A stretch of 64,000 nt of DNA from Rhodospirillaceae bacterium (lineage in GTDB: Bacteria; Pseudomonadota; Alphaproteobacteria; Rhodospirillales; Rhodospirillaceae). The notes below the pieces were generated by a model. It searched no databases and was not told the DNA's origin. It saw nothing but the letters and a program-made list of their open reading frames with translations. The translations under genes and the position numbers were made by a program. The stretch spans positions 40,641-104,640 of the forward strand of contig SCTM01000041.1 of NCBI GenBank assembly GCA_004297485.1, in the 5' to 3' direction. This document shows, piece after piece, positions 17,549-28,500 of this stretch (its first letter is position 1; the number at the start of each line of letters is the position of its first letter).

Positions 17549-18451
17549 ATGACATTCAATTACCACTCGATTTTCAAGGTCGGCACCGCGGCGGAGCGGG
17601 AGCAGAACTTCGAAACCTATTACGCGTTCACGCGCAAGCATTCGGGCGACATACTCGAGCAAGAGCAGGATCTCACCCGCAAGCGCGATACCTTAAGCGC
17701 CTATCAGAATAACCCGGTTCGCGCGCGCAAGCCGATTGCCGAAGTCGACGCCTTCTACCGCAACTATGTGGACATGATCGACAATCCGGCAACCTTGGAA
17801 CGCAAAACGCTCTTCCTCACAAGTATTTACAAGTTCGCGCGGCATGAGTGGGTCGGCATCTCCGGCGCATGGGATGCAACGCCGACCATTGCACGGTCAA
17901 AGGATATTATGGACCGCATCAGCCGCTATCACCTGGCTGAGGAATTCTGTCATATCCGCCTCTTCCACGAAATGTTCCGGACCATGAACCTTGACAAGGT
18001 ACAGTGGCGTCCACTCGGTCCGTTCATGGGGCGCGTCTATCGCATCTTCCCCTATCTGCCGGGATTCCTCATGGATGCGCCGGCATTCGTTACGGAGCTG
18101 ATGGGGATTGTTTTCTATCGTCATATGGATGCCCAGCTTGACGAAATTTTTGCCGACGAGCCTGAGGCCCGGGATCGTCTCCGCGCCCTCCTGCACGAGA
18201 TCATGGTCGACGAGCTTGCCCATGTGGGCCAGCGTCGGAATTTCATCGGACCCATCGGCACGCGCTTCGCGCGGCTGATTGTCGGCCCGCTGTTCCGGGC
18301 GTTCTTCCACGATATCCCCGAAAGCCGTTTCGTGTTCGATGTCGAGCAGATGATCAAAGATGCTCACGCCTTCGACTACACCCTGGTGTCGTCGGACATG
18401 GTCGAGCAGAGCTGGGTTCCCACTTATTGCAAAGTCGCTGCTGCCGCGTAA
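17549..18451 (+). CDS. Ferritin-like di-iron protein of unknown function
   Basis: A 300-residue soluble protein that I do not recognise as a named family. It has two E-x-x-H motifs, EEFCH (Glu132/His135) and DELAH (Glu222/His225), with further acidic residues at Glu100 (ARHEWVG) and Glu184 (VTELMG) between them. That Glu, ExxH, Glu, ExxH order is the usual ligand set of a four-helix ferritin-like carboxylate di-iron site, as in AurF-type oxygenases, desaturases and related oxidases. No signal peptide is present. The ATG at 17549 follows GGGAGGGGGCGGCG. It stands alone after the RND operon and converges with a diguanylate cyclase gene. A di-iron oxygenase or oxidase is the best guess from motif pattern only. 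Confidence 0.65.
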   Translation: MTFNYHSIFKVGTAAEREQNFETYYAFTRKHSGDILEQEQDLTRKRDTLSAYQNNPVRARKPIAEVDAFYRNYVDMIDNPATLERKTLFLTSIYKFARHEWVGISGAWDATPTIARSKDIMDRISRYHLAEEFCHIRLFHEMFRTMNLDKVQWRPLGPFMGRVYRIFPYLPGFLMDAPAFVTELMGIVFYRHMDAQLDEIFADEPEARDRLRALLHEIMVDELAHVGQRRNFIGPIGTRFARLIVGPLFRAFFHDIPESRFVFDVEQMIKDAHAFDYTLVSSDMVEQSWVPTYCKVAAAA

Positions 18452-18490
18452 GCGCGTTTTAAACGGCCCCTTCGGCGGCTGGATCGCCCG

Positions 18491-19723
18491 TCACGAAGGT
18501 ACGGCGTTCTGAACAGTAAGAGTGTCTGCGGTGGGGACGGGACTTTCCGTTTCCGCCAATTCGACTTTATTGCGACCGCCGGCCTTGGCCCGGTACAGCG
18601 CCTCATCGGCGCGCGCATAGAGCGCCGGGTGATCCATCTCGCCGGGCGCCGAAATCGCCAAACCCGCCGAAACCGTCGCCCGAAGATCGCCGCCTGGAAC
18701 CGGAATCCGGCTCTCCGCGAACGCGTGACGAATACGTTCCGCCGCCTGGCGGAACGCGGCCGCGTTGGTGTCTGCAATCACCAGAACGAACTCTTCGCCA
18801 CCCACACGAGCAAAAAAATCGCTGTCGCGGAGAACCGAACGGGCGACCCCGGCAAAATGACGCAGCATGATATCACCGGTGGTATGGCCATGGTTGTCGT
18901 TGATGAGCTTGAAGTGGTCGATGTCCATCAACCCCATGCCAAAACGAATGCGGTCACGGCGAACGCGCGGCGCGAGACGGCGCATTTCCTCGTCGAAGGC
19001 ACGGCGATTCGGCAGGCCCGTCAACACGTCCACCGTGGCTGTCTGCCGTAATCGAGCGGTCACGCGATTGGTGGCCAGTAGGATATAGCCATAGGCGCGG
19101 AGGATGACGATAACGGCCGCATAGATGAAAACGGCGATTTGATTGAGTTGATCGGAGCTGGCCAGGCTTTCGGTGTCGAAGTTCAACGACGGCAGCTTTC
19201 CCTTAACGAGTAGCGCCACGATGCGCAAACCCAGGATCGGAAGGCCGAACGCGTAGACAAAGGCGAGGACGATCACGCCCGCAAATCCCTCCTGCCGCCC
19301 CAGAGCCACCAGGGCAGGTGCCTGCAACAACAGGGAAATCGAGAGCGCCGTTGAAAATACGATTGTGCGGCTGACGAATTGGGGATCGACCCACGTAAAA
19401 TAGGACGCGCCGAGGATCATCCAGATAAACACCAGAATGGCGCCGCGCGCGGGCACGGGTCTGATGGCAAACCGGCAAAGGCCTAACAGCACAAGAAGCT
19501 GGCCGCCCACGATGAACATATCGGCTAATAGGATCGATACGCCGTCAGGAAGCTCGCCTTCCAACGCGCGGAAGACCACCCCTATGATCGAGAGGGCGGT
19601 GCCGGCGGGCCACCACCCCACCCCCTCCATATCCTTGTGGATGCGCCAGTTGATCGTCAGCGCGATCATCCCGGCGATCATGGGCGGCAGCATGATGGCG
19701 GCGATGGATTTGTTCGAGAGCAT
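18491..19723 (-). CDS. Membrane-bound diguanylate cyclase (GGDEF)
   Basis: The 410-residue protein has an N-terminal half of about seven or eight hydrophobic segments, resembling a multi-pass sensor region, then a complete GGDEF domain (about 240-400). Visible are DVLTGLPNRRAFDEEM, the metal-binding MDIDHFKLINDNHGH, the active-site loop GGEEF in RVGGEEFVLVIADTNA, and the C-terminal YRAKAGGRNKVE. An intact GGEEF with these flanking residues predicts synthesis of cyclic di-GMP from two GTP. There is no RxxD inhibitory site just before the loop. The ATG at 19723 is used; an in-frame TTG at 19732 would add three residues. An EAL protein at 42889-44532 could provide the opposing activity. Confidence 0.88.
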   Translation of the reverse strand: MLSNKSIAAIMLPPMIAGMIALTINWRIHKDMEGVGWWPAGTALSIIGVVFRALEGELPDGVSILLADMFIVGGQLLVLLGLCRFAIRPVPARGAILVFIWMILGASYFTWVDPQFVSRTIVFSTALSISLLLQAPALVALGRQEGFAGVIVLAFVYAFGLPILGLRIVALLVKGKLPSLNFDTESLASSDQLNQIAVFIYAAVIVILRAYGYILLATNRVTARLRQTATVDVLTGLPNRRAFDEEMRRLAPRVRRDRIRFGMGLMDIDHFKLINDNHGHTTGDIMLRHFAGVARSVLRDSDFFARVGGEEFVLVIADTNAAAFRQAAERIRHAFAESRIPVPGGDLRATVSAGLAISAPGEMDHPALYARADEALYRAKAGGRNKVELAETESPVPTADTLTVQNAVPS

Positions 19724-19927
19724 GCCGGGCAACTCTAGCCGGTTGCTCCGGTAGGTTGTAAGTGTGAATTTGATGCCAACGCTAAGTTTGATTATTGGGA
19801 AGGACGTTGATCGTTCCGCCGGACCATGTGCATGGCAAATGAGCGCGGTTTTACGTTACCCGTTGAATAACCGACATGGGTTCAAGACCATTAAGCCGCT
19901 CCGAGACTATGTGTTGTGGCGTTCAAT

Positions 19928-20395
19928 TCAAAGGCCGGCAAGATAGGTTTCAAGCTTATCAATGGTCTCGGCCCAACCTTGATCCATGCCCGCGAGCATT
20001 TGCACCGCGATCGACGCCACGCCGCGCGCCGTCGTATGCACGGTGAGTTTCGTCTTGTCGCCGTGATCGGCGAAGGTGACCGTGGTGAGCCCTTCGAGCA
20101 ACGTATTGCCGTTCTCGTCCACGGCGATATTCGTGAAGACAAGACGTTCGGGCGCCGTGATCTCACGGAATATGCCCTTCATGGGCGCGGTTCCCCATTC
20201 GGGGGAATGCATGACGATTCTGAGCACGCCGCCGACACGGAGGTCTACTTCGCAGATGGGAATCGTAAAAATCTTCGGACCCCACCATTGCTTCAAATGC
20301 TTCGGTTCGGTCCATACCTTGAAAACCAGTTCCCGCGGCGCGTCGAAAATGCGGGTAATGGTCAGCTCACGATAAGGCGCGGGCGCGGTCGTCAT
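19928..20395 (-). CDS. SRPBCC/AHSA1-family protein
   Basis: A 155-residue START-like helix-grip protein: ELTITRIFDAPRELVFKVWT, then EPKHLKQWWGP near residue 30 and the C-terminal helix GWAETIDKLETYLAGL. This is the AHSA1-type layout found throughout bacteria with an ArsR regulator, exactly as here. Such proteins bind hydrophobic ligands; no enzymatic function can be assigned. It lies 12 bp downstream of a second SRPBCC gene, with the ArsR gene upstream, all on the same strand, so the three form an operon. Confidence 0.86.
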   Translation of the reverse strand: MTTAPAPYRELTITRIFDAPRELVFKVWTEPKHLKQWWGPKIFTIPICEVDLRVGGVLRIVMHSPEWGTAPMKGIFREITAPERLVFTNIAVDENGNTLLEGLTTVTFADHGDKTKLTVHTTARGVASIAVQMLAGMDQGWAETIDKLETYLAGL

Positions 20396-20407
20396 TGAGA
20401 GCCCCCT

Positions 20408-20935
20408 TCACTTTTCGACAGCCGTTTTCAGATTAGCGAGGCCAGCCTCGAAATCTTTGCCGATCATCTTATCCATATTGAAGAACAGGGACATGACTTT
20501 CGCGACGTAGGGTTGGGGGCCATCCATGGCCCAGGTGACGACGGTGGAATCGCCGACCGGTTCCAATGTGAATTCGGCGGTGTTGTGCGCTTCAAAAGGC
20601 TTCATGAAATCCAGTTTGATCGTTAGATTGGACGGCGGAGAAGCGACCACGATTTCCATGCTCCCCTGACCGACGTTTTTATTTCCGTCCCACGCGTAGG
20701 TCGCGCCTTTGCCGCCGGTGATGGTGCCATAGGTCCGTCGCATATCCGGATCGCGATTCTCGTAAGGCGACCAGGATACCCAACTGTGAAAATCATTGAT
20801 CAGGGGGAAAATCTTTTCCGGTGACGCGTTGATGCGCGCCGAGCGCTGGACCCGAAAAGTGCTGGGCTTTGTAGCGGTATAGGCGAGAATCGCCGCGATC
20901 AGAATGACAGCAAAGCCTGCAATTTTGATGAGCAT
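20408..20935 (-). CDS. SRPBCC (polyketide cyclase-like) protein with N-terminal membrane anchor
   Basis: This 175-residue protein begins with a single hydrophobic segment (IAGFAVILIAAILAYTAT) and continues with a helix-grip domain: FRVQRSARINASPEKIFPLI near 28-47, NDFHSWVSWSPYENRDPDM, and a C-terminal helix KMIGKDFEAGLANLKTAVEK. The DPDMRRTYG segment is characteristic of the polyketide-cyclase/START subfamily. The N-terminal segment could be an anchor or an uncleaved signal. It sits between the ArsR gene (86 bp upstream) and the AHSA1-like gene (12 bp downstream) and probably shares their regulation. Ligand unknown. Confidence 0.84.
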   Translation of the reverse strand: MLIKIAGFAVILIAAILAYTATKPSTFRVQRSARINASPEKIFPLINDFHSWVSWSPYENRDPDMRRTYGTITGGKGATYAWDGNKNVGQGSMEIVVASPPSNLTIKLDFMKPFEAHNTAEFTLEPVGDSTVVTWAMDGPQPYVAKVMSLFFNMDKMIGKDFEAGLANLKTAVEK

Positions 20936-21020
20936 TATCGAACTCCTCCATAGAGATCACCGGCCGTGGCCAGCATAACGATAGTTATTTCCTCACGCGC
21001 CGCGCTCGGTCGCCGGAGTG

Positions 21021-21374
21021 CTATTTCTTCCTGCGCCCGGATTTTTTTCCGCTCTTTTGCAACTTGCGCAGATACACATCCAGGCGGTCAAAACTCTCCT
21101 CCCAGAACCGGCGGTAATGCTCGATCCAGCCGGCGATATCCTTGAGCGGCCCTGCTTCCAGGCGACACGGTCGCCACTGGGCCTCGCGACCGCGCGCGAT
21201 CAAGCCCGCGTGTTCCAGCACTTTCAGGTGCCTGGAAATGGCGGGCAGGCTCATATCGAAGGGTTCGGCCAGTTCCGTTACCGAGGTTTCACCCAAGGCC
21301 AGGCGCGCCAAAATCGCCCGGCGGGTCGGATCGGCCAGGGCCGAAAAGGTCTTACTGAGACGGTCCTGCGTCAT
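21021..21374 (-). CDS. ArsR-family transcriptional regulator
   Basis: A 117-residue winged-helix repressor: KTFSALADPTRRAILARLAL near residue 8, then TSVTELAEPFDMSLPAISRHLK with recognition helix, and VLEHAGLIARGREAQ as wing. It has no CxC metal-binding motif in helix three, so it is not a metal sensor of the ArsR/SmtB type; it belongs to the subgroup that controls SRPBCC genes, which follow it here. The C-terminus is very basic (KSGKKSGRRKK). The upstream stretch carries repeated TTAAATA elements that are good operator candidates. Confidence 0.9.
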   Translation of the reverse strand: MTQDRLSKTFSALADPTRRAILARLALGETSVTELAEPFDMSLPAISRHLKVLEHAGLIARGREAQWRPCRLEAGPLKDIAGWIEHYRRFWEESFDRLDVYLRKLQKSGKKSGRRKK

Positions 21375-21416
21375 ATTTAAGATAACGATATGGTTAAATA
21401 ACGTATCTGTTAAATA
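21374..21416. promoter_or_regulatory. AT-rich repeat cluster, candidate ArsR operator
   Basis: Three copies of one heptamer lie directly upstream of and partly over the arsR start: TATTTAA (21374-21380, inverted), and GTTAAATA at 21393-21400 and 21409-21416 (direct, 16 bp start to start). The region is much more AT-rich than its surroundings and separates the arsR operon from the divergent OmpV-like gene. Autoregulation by the ArsR protein is inferred. Confidence 0.4.
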
Positions 21417-21553
21417 CAGAGCGCGGGGCCGGTCGTCAAGATATCTTCTCCTGCAAGGGCGCCCCCAGTGTAACTATTTGTGCTATGATTTCATGACATG
21501 GTGCAAAACGACGCATCGCGTGCGCGTCTCGATGCCAAACGTGAGGGGGTCCT

Positions 21554-22465
21554 ATGGTACACACCGCAGAGCACGGGCTTTCGCGTCGCGCCATCCGGAT
21601 TAACCGGTGGTCGTTATCGGTCTTTGCGCTTGTTGCCCTCGGTGCTCTTGGCGCGGCACCGCCTGCCCGGGCGCTGCCCCTTCAGGACACGGCCAGCAAC
21701 GTGGCGGACGCCTTGCACAATATTTTGGATCTACGCCCCAGCGACACAACCGACTGGCGCCTGGGCGTAGGACCGGTGATCAATCCCAAGTTTGAAGGCA
21801 GCAGGGCTTACACCATCCAACCGGCACCGATGATATCCGTGCGCTACAGGGATGTGCTGAAAGTCGACAATAATCAAATCGATTTTACTGCCTTTGACCA
21901 GGTGTTCGACCTCGGTGAGGGCGTCGGAAAGCTCAAACTGGACGCCGGCCCGGTGATGAATCTCGACTTTGGCCGTCACGCGAGCGACTCACCGGCGCTC
22001 AAGGGGCTCGGCAACATCGGCGTGGCGGTCGAGCTCGGCGGCTATGTGAGCGTCCGGGTCGGCCGCGTAAAGTTCGACGCAGAAATGAGTCAGGACATCG
22101 CTGACGGTCACCACGGAGCGGACCTCGACCTTCACAGTTCACTGGTGCTCTATCGGAACGACAAATTGACCATCGCGCCGGACATCGTCCTGACCTGGGC
22201 CACCGCGCGCTACATGAAGTCCTTTTTTGGTATTACCCAAACCCAATCGAACGCCTCGGGGCTGCCGGTTTTCCGCGCCGGGTCAGGCTTCAAAAATGCC
22301 ACGCTTAGCTTGCTTGGAAACTATGACCTGTCGGCCCATTGGTCGTTATTGGCGAATATCGGCTATAAGCGCCTGCTTGGCGACGCGGCCGCAAGCCCTT
22401 TGATAAAACTGCGAGGCTCGGCCGACCAGTGGACCGGGGGCACATACATCGTCTATGCGTTTTAA
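21554..22465 (+). CDS. MipA/OmpV-family outer-membrane protein
   Basis: The 303-residue product has an N-terminal export signal (WSLSVFALVALGALGAAPPARA, with basic residues before it) and a beta-barrel-like remainder: DWRLGVGPVINPKFEGSRAY near residue 65, alternating hydrophobic strands, and a C-terminal GGTYIVYAF ending in Phe, as expected for an outer-membrane beta-barrel. The start region and GPxxxPxFEGS pattern fit the MipA/OmpV family, whose members are linked to murein scaffolding or osmotic and antibiotic response. It is divergent from the ArsR operon. The start ATG follows GAGGGGGTCCT. Exact function is not established for this family. Confidence 0.82.
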   Translation: MVHTAEHGLSRRAIRINRWSLSVFALVALGALGAAPPARALPLQDTASNVADALHNILDLRPSDTTDWRLGVGPVINPKFEGSRAYTIQPAPMISVRYRDVLKVDNNQIDFTAFDQVFDLGEGVGKLKLDAGPVMNLDFGRHASDSPALKGLGNIGVAVELGGYVSVRVGRVKFDAEMSQDIADGHHGADLDLHSSLVLYRNDKLTIAPDIVLTWATARYMKSFFGITQTQSNASGLPVFRAGSGFKNATLSLLGNYDLSAHWSLLANIGYKRLLGDAAASPLIKLRGSADQWTGGTYIVYAF

Positions 22466-22532
22466 CGGAACCGGACTGCGGGCTACGCCGCGATCAGCGA
22501 TCCGCCGGAAATTTGTCGCACCCGCAACGTTC

Positions 22533-25500
22533 TTACTTCCCAATGTCGGCGCGCTGCTGAGCCGTCATGGTGTTGAGCTGGCCGAACGTAAAGGCGTTGG
22601 CCTGGGTTGAGTTGAGCCCCATAAGCGCCGTGTCGGTAAATCCGGTGATTTGCGCCGTGATAAACGCCGGAATCTGCTGCGTCGTCAAACCCGGCATCTG
22701 GCTGACCAGGAAGTTGGCCGCTTCGGTATTGGTGAGTGCGGCCAATTGAACCGCCGTCAGGCCGCCGATTTCCGTGACAGTGAGGGCCTGGAATTGCGGT
22801 ATGGCCAACTTGGCGATGATCGTGGTGCTGAGGCTCGCGACCTGGGTCGATGTCAGCGCGGATATTTCGGTCGTCGTCAGGCCGGTGAGTTGACCCGACG
22901 ATAGGACCGCGAGGTCGGTGGTGCTGAATCCGACGATTTGTGTTGTGGCCAATCCGCCGAGTTGGACGGAACTCAATACGCTGAAGGCCGTGCTGTTCAG
23001 CCCGCTCAGTTCGGTTGATGAAAGGCCGGAGAGCGCCGTCGCCGTTAATTTCGCGATCTCGGAAGAGCTGATGCTGCCGAACTGGGTGGATGAGAGCACA
23101 CCCAGTTGCGTGGACGTGAGGCCGCTGAGCTGACCCGACGTCAGGAACGCCAGATCGGTGGTGCTGAAGCCCCCCACCTGCGTGGTAGTCAGTCCCGTCA
23201 GTTGCGCCGAGGTCAACGCACCGAATGCGGTCGTGCTTAGGCCGCCGAACTGCGTCGCGGTCAGACCGCTGAGCTGGCCGGTCGTCAGAGCGGCGATATT
23301 GGTGGTGTTGATGGCGCTGAGCTGCGTCGTGGCGAGCCCCCCGAGCTGGGTCGACGTCAGCGCCGCGGCCTGTATGGCAGACAAGTCCGCAATGTTGGTA
23401 CTGCTGAGACTGATCACCTGGGTGGTGGTCAACACGGCGATTTGCGTGTCGGCGAGACCGGTGAGTTGGGACGAGGTCATCTCGCCCAGATCGCTCGTGC
23501 TCAAGCCCACCGCCTGCGTGGTGGTCAATCCGCCCAGCTGCGTGGACGTCAAGCCCGTGAACGCCACGGTATCGATCGTGCCGATCTGGCCAGCACTTAG
23601 GCCACTCAGCTGAGCAGCGGACAGGTTGCCGATATTGGTGGTGGTCAGGGCGTTGAACTGGGTCGCACCCAACGCGTCGATTTCCGTGGACGTCAATCCA
23701 CTCAGCTGCGAGGTGGTCAAGCCGCCGATATTGACGGTCGTGATCGCCACCACCTGCGTATTGGCCAAACCACCCAACTGGGTGGAGGTCAGCGCACCGA
23801 AAGTTGCGGCATTGAGGCCAGCCACCTGTGTCGCGGCAAAGCCCGCGAGCTGGGTCGACGTCAAACCGGCGACCACGCTGGTGGCGAAGGAATTCAGTTG
23901 GGTCGTAGCGAGACCGCCAAACTGGGCTGCGGTAAGGCCGCTCACCTGCACGGACGTCAGGCTGGGGATAATCGTGGTATCGAATACGCTCAACTGTGTG
24001 GCGGCCAAAACGCCCAGTTGCGTTGACGTCAGGCCGTTGAGCTGTGACGTGGTCAGAATATTGAGATCGGTGGTGCTGAGACCCAGCGCCTGGGTCGTCG
24101 TCAGCCCGCCCAACTGCGTAGAGCTCAGGCCAGCAAAGCCAACGACACCAAGGCCGGTGAGCTGGGCTGGCGTCACACCGCTAAGCTGGGCTGCCGTCAG
24201 ATTGGCGATGTTGGCGGCCGGGACGGCATTCAATTGCGTCGTCGTCAAGCCGCCGAGCTGGGTCGAGGTCAAACCGCTGAGCTGCGATGTTGTCATCGCC
24301 GTTAGGTCAGTGGTGCTCAACCCGCCCACTTGGGTCGCGGCCAGACCGCCGAGCTGAGTCGAAGTCAAGGCACCGAAGGCCGTCGTGTTCAGGCCACTGA
24401 TCTGCGCCGCTGTTAATCCGCTGAGCTGGGTCGACGTGAGCCCGGCGATATTTGCCGTAGCGATGGCATTCAACAGCGTCGTGCTGACAACACCCATCTG
24501 CGTGGACGTCAGCCCGCTAAGCTGGACGCTTGACAGGCTGGCGACGTCGGTCGTGCCGATCGCGTTCAGCTGAGTCGCGGCCAAGACGCCGAGCTGGGTC
24601 GAGGTCACGCCACTCAGTTGGCCGGTCGTCATGACGGCGATGTCGGCAACGCTCAGGCCCTTGGCCTGGGTCGTCGACAGCCCGCCAAGCTGGGTGGAAG
24701 ACAAAGCGCCGAACGCGGTCGTGTTGAGGCCACCGATCTGCGTCGAGCTCAAACCGGACAGCTGCGTGGAGGTCAGGCTGCCCATATCCGTGGTGCTCAG
24801 GTTATTAAGCTGGGTCGTCGTCAAGACCCCGACTTGCGTAGATGTGATGCCGCTCAACTGGCCAGTGGTCATGGCGGCCAGATCGGTCGTACTGAAACCC
24901 TTGGTCTGGGTGGTCGTCAGGCCGCCAAGCTGGATCGACGTGAGGGCACCGAACGCGGTCGTGTTCAACGCGCCAACCTGCGCCGACGTCAAACCGCCAA
25001 GTTGGGTCGACGTGAGGGCCGCGATGTCGGTGGTATTGAGGGCATTGAGCTGGGTGGTGTTTACCGTTCCGAGTTGCGTCGGCGTTAGGCCGCTCGCCTG
25101 CGTGGTCGTCAGATTGGCGAAATTGGTAGTGCCGAGCGCGTTAAGCTGAACCGCCGTCAGTCCGCCCAATTGAGCCGATGTAATGCCGCTCAGCTGCGAT
25201 GTGGTCATTGCACCGAGGTCGGTCGTGCTAAAGCCCGTCGCCTGGGTCGTGGTCAGGCCACCGAGTTGCGTGGAGGACAAGGCGCCGAAGGCGGTCGTAT
25301 TGAGACCGCCGATTTGGGTCGCTGTGAGTCCGCCAAGTTGGAGCGCCGTGAGTCCGCCGATGTTACCGGTTGAGAAGGCATTGAGCTGCGTGGAGGTGAG
25401 CACGCCGAGCTGGCCTGAGACAATGCCGCTCAGCTGGGACGTTGTGATTGCGGCGATATCGGTCGTATTCAGTCCCTTGATCTGAGTCGTCGAAAGGCCG

Positions 25501-28500
25501 GTCAGTTGGGTCGATGTCACGGCACCGAAGGCGGTGGTATTGAGACCGCCGATTTGGATCGATGTCAGATTGTTCAACTGGGTGTCGGTCAGAGCCGCGA
25601 TATTCGTCGTGCTAAGGGCATTGAGCTGGGTTGTGTTCACCGTCCCAAGCTGCGCCGGTGTTAATCCGCCGGCTTGAGTGGTGGTCAGGTTGGCAACATC
25701 AGTGGTGCTGAGGGCATTGAGCTGCGCGGCGGTCATCACGCCGAGTTCCGTAGAGGTCAATCCGCTCAATTGGGATGTGGTCAATACGGCCAGATCAGTG
25801 GTGCTGAGGCCCTTGACCTGCGCCACCGATAATCCGCCGAGCTGGGTTGAGGTCAAGGCCAGAAAGGCCGTGGTATTAATCCCACCGACCTGGGCAGCAC
25901 TTAGTCCCGTCAGCTGTGCCGACGAGAGCGAGGCCACGTTCGTGGTGCTCAGTGCGTTGAATTGGGTCGCGGCCAGCACACCAAGTTCGGCCGAAGTCAG
26001 GCCGCTGAGTTGTCCTGTAGTCATAGCGGCGAAGTCGGTGGTGCTAATTCCGGCCACCTGAGCGTTTGTCAGCCCGTTCAACTGGAGGGAAGTCAGCGCG
26101 CCGAAGGCCGTCGTATTCAATCCGCCCATCTGCGCCGCGGACAGGCCGGCGATTTGCGTCGTGTCCAAGAACGCGAGGTCTGTGGTTGCGAGGTTGTTCA
26201 GCTGTGTGGATGAGAGGCCACCCAGTTGCGCCGGCGACATGCCGCTGACCTGAGTCGTGGTGAGGTTGGCGAGGGCGGTTGTGGTCAGCACCGCGAGTTG
26301 AGTCAACGCCAACACGCCGACCTGGCTTGAGTTCAGCCCGCTCAGCTGAGATGTCGTTATGATCGCAAGGTCGGCCGTGCTGAGGCCTCTGATCTGGGTT
26401 GTCGTAAATCCGGCAAGTTGTGTGGAAGTCAACGCCGCGAAGACAGTGGTGCTCGAGCCGCCCAGTTGCGCCCCTGTCAACCCGCTAAGTTGGACGGAAG
26501 TCAGGTTGGCGAGCGATGTGGACGTCAGTGCGTTCACCTGCGTCGTCGTCATGGCTGCGAGTTCAGTGGACGTAATGCCGCTCAGTTGCGATGTGGTGAG
26601 AGCCGCGATGTCGGTGGTGTTGAGCCCCGCGACTTGAGCCACCGTTAACCCGCCGAGTTGGGTCGAACTGACTGCGCCGAAAGCGGTGGTGTTGAACCCA
26701 CCGATCTGTGTTGAAGTGAGCCCGGCAATCTGAGTCGCCGTCAGACCGGTCAGGTCAACGGTAGCGAATGCATTGAGATGTGTCGTGTTCAGACCGCCGA
26801 TTTGAGCTGCCGTCAGGCCGCTCACCTGAGTGGTGGAGAGGCTGCCGAAAGTAGTGGTGGTCAGGGTGTTCAATACAGCAGCCGACAATGCCCCGACCTG
26901 GGTAGAACTCAGCCCGCTCGCCTGGCTGGTCGTCAGAATGGCGAAATCGGTCGTGCTGAAACTCTTGAGTTGCGTTGTAGTCAGGCCTGCGAGCTGTGTT
27001 GATGTGAGCGCCAGAAACTTCGTCGTGCTCAACCCCGCCAGTTGAGTGGCAGTTAGCCCAGCTAGCTGAGCTGACGAAAAACCGGCAATGTTTGTATTGG
27101 TCAGCGCGTTCAACTGGGTTATCGCCAGCGCCGCGATTTGGGTCGTGAGCAGGCCGCTCAGCTGCGAACTCGTCAAGGCCGCCAGTTCAGTGGTCGTCAG
27201 GCCCTTCAATTGAACGGCCGTCAGGCCGCCGAGCTGAGTCGACGTCAGCGCACCGAAGGCTGTGACGTTGATTCCGCCCAACTGCGTTGCGGACAGACCC
27301 GACAGTTGCGTGTTCGTCAACCCAGCGATGTTCACCGTCGCCAGAGCATTGAATTGCGTCGTGGTCAGTTTTCCGATCTCGCCCGCGGTGAGTCCGGTTA
27401 CCTGGACGGCCGATAGATTCGCAAGGATCGTCGTGCTGAGGGCCGGAACTTGGAGCGCGGTCAGCCCGCCGATGAGTGTTGAGCTGAGGCCACTGAGCTG
27501 CGATGTAGTGAGCGCGGCGATATCGGTGGTGCCGATCCCACTGAACTGAGACACGACAAGACCGCCCAATTGGCTCGATGTGAACGCATCGAATTTTGCG
27601 GCGCTGATATTGCCGATCTTTGTTCCATTCATAAAATCCAGCTGCGCGCCGGTGATATTCGCGAGATCGGTCACGGGCATGGCATTGAGCTGAGTCGTCG
27701 TGAGAGCCGCAAGCTGCGTTCCCGTGAAGCCGCTCAGCTGCGTCGTCGTCAAAGCGCCCATGCCCGTGGTGGTGGAGAGCGCCGTCATCTGCGTCGTCGT
27801 CAACGCGGCAAGTGCGGTCGACGTCAAAGCACCGAAGGCCGTAGCATTGAGGCCGGCGATTTGAGTCGTGGTCAGGCCGCGTAACTGGGTCGCGGCCAGT
27901 CCGGCGAGATTTGCGGTGGCGATAGCGTTTACCTGTGTCGTCGCCAATAGCGCAATTTTCGCAATGGGAAGGCCGGCAAGCTGTCCCGCCGTCAAACTCC
28001 CCATGTCGATTGCTGTCAGGGCCTTCAATTGCGTGGTTACCAGCGCGGCGATCTGGTTCGACGTCAGACCGCTCAGCTGCCCGGTGGTCATGGCGGTGAT
28101 ATTCGTGGTGCTTATGGCCGCAAGCTGGGTACCGGCCAAACCGGTCAGCTGCGTCGACGTCAGGGCACCGAAAGATGCGGCGCTTAAGCCGGTGACTTGT
28201 GTCGCGGTGAGTCCATCAATCTGGGTGTTGGCGAGATTGCCGATCGTACCCGCGGCCAGGGCATTGATCTGGGTGACCGCTAAACCGCCGACTTGTGCCG
28301 CGGTTAGGCCGGTGACCTGCACCGAGGACAACACAGCGAGCTCGGCCGCGCTGAGGCCTTTGATCTGCACACCCGAGAGACCGCCGAGTTGCCCCGCCGT
28401 GAAACCGCTAAAGTTGGAGGCGGTAAACTCGCCGATCTCGGTCGCCGTCAGCCCAGTCAACTGCGTCGCCACAAGCCCGGTCACCTGGGTGCTTGTCAGC

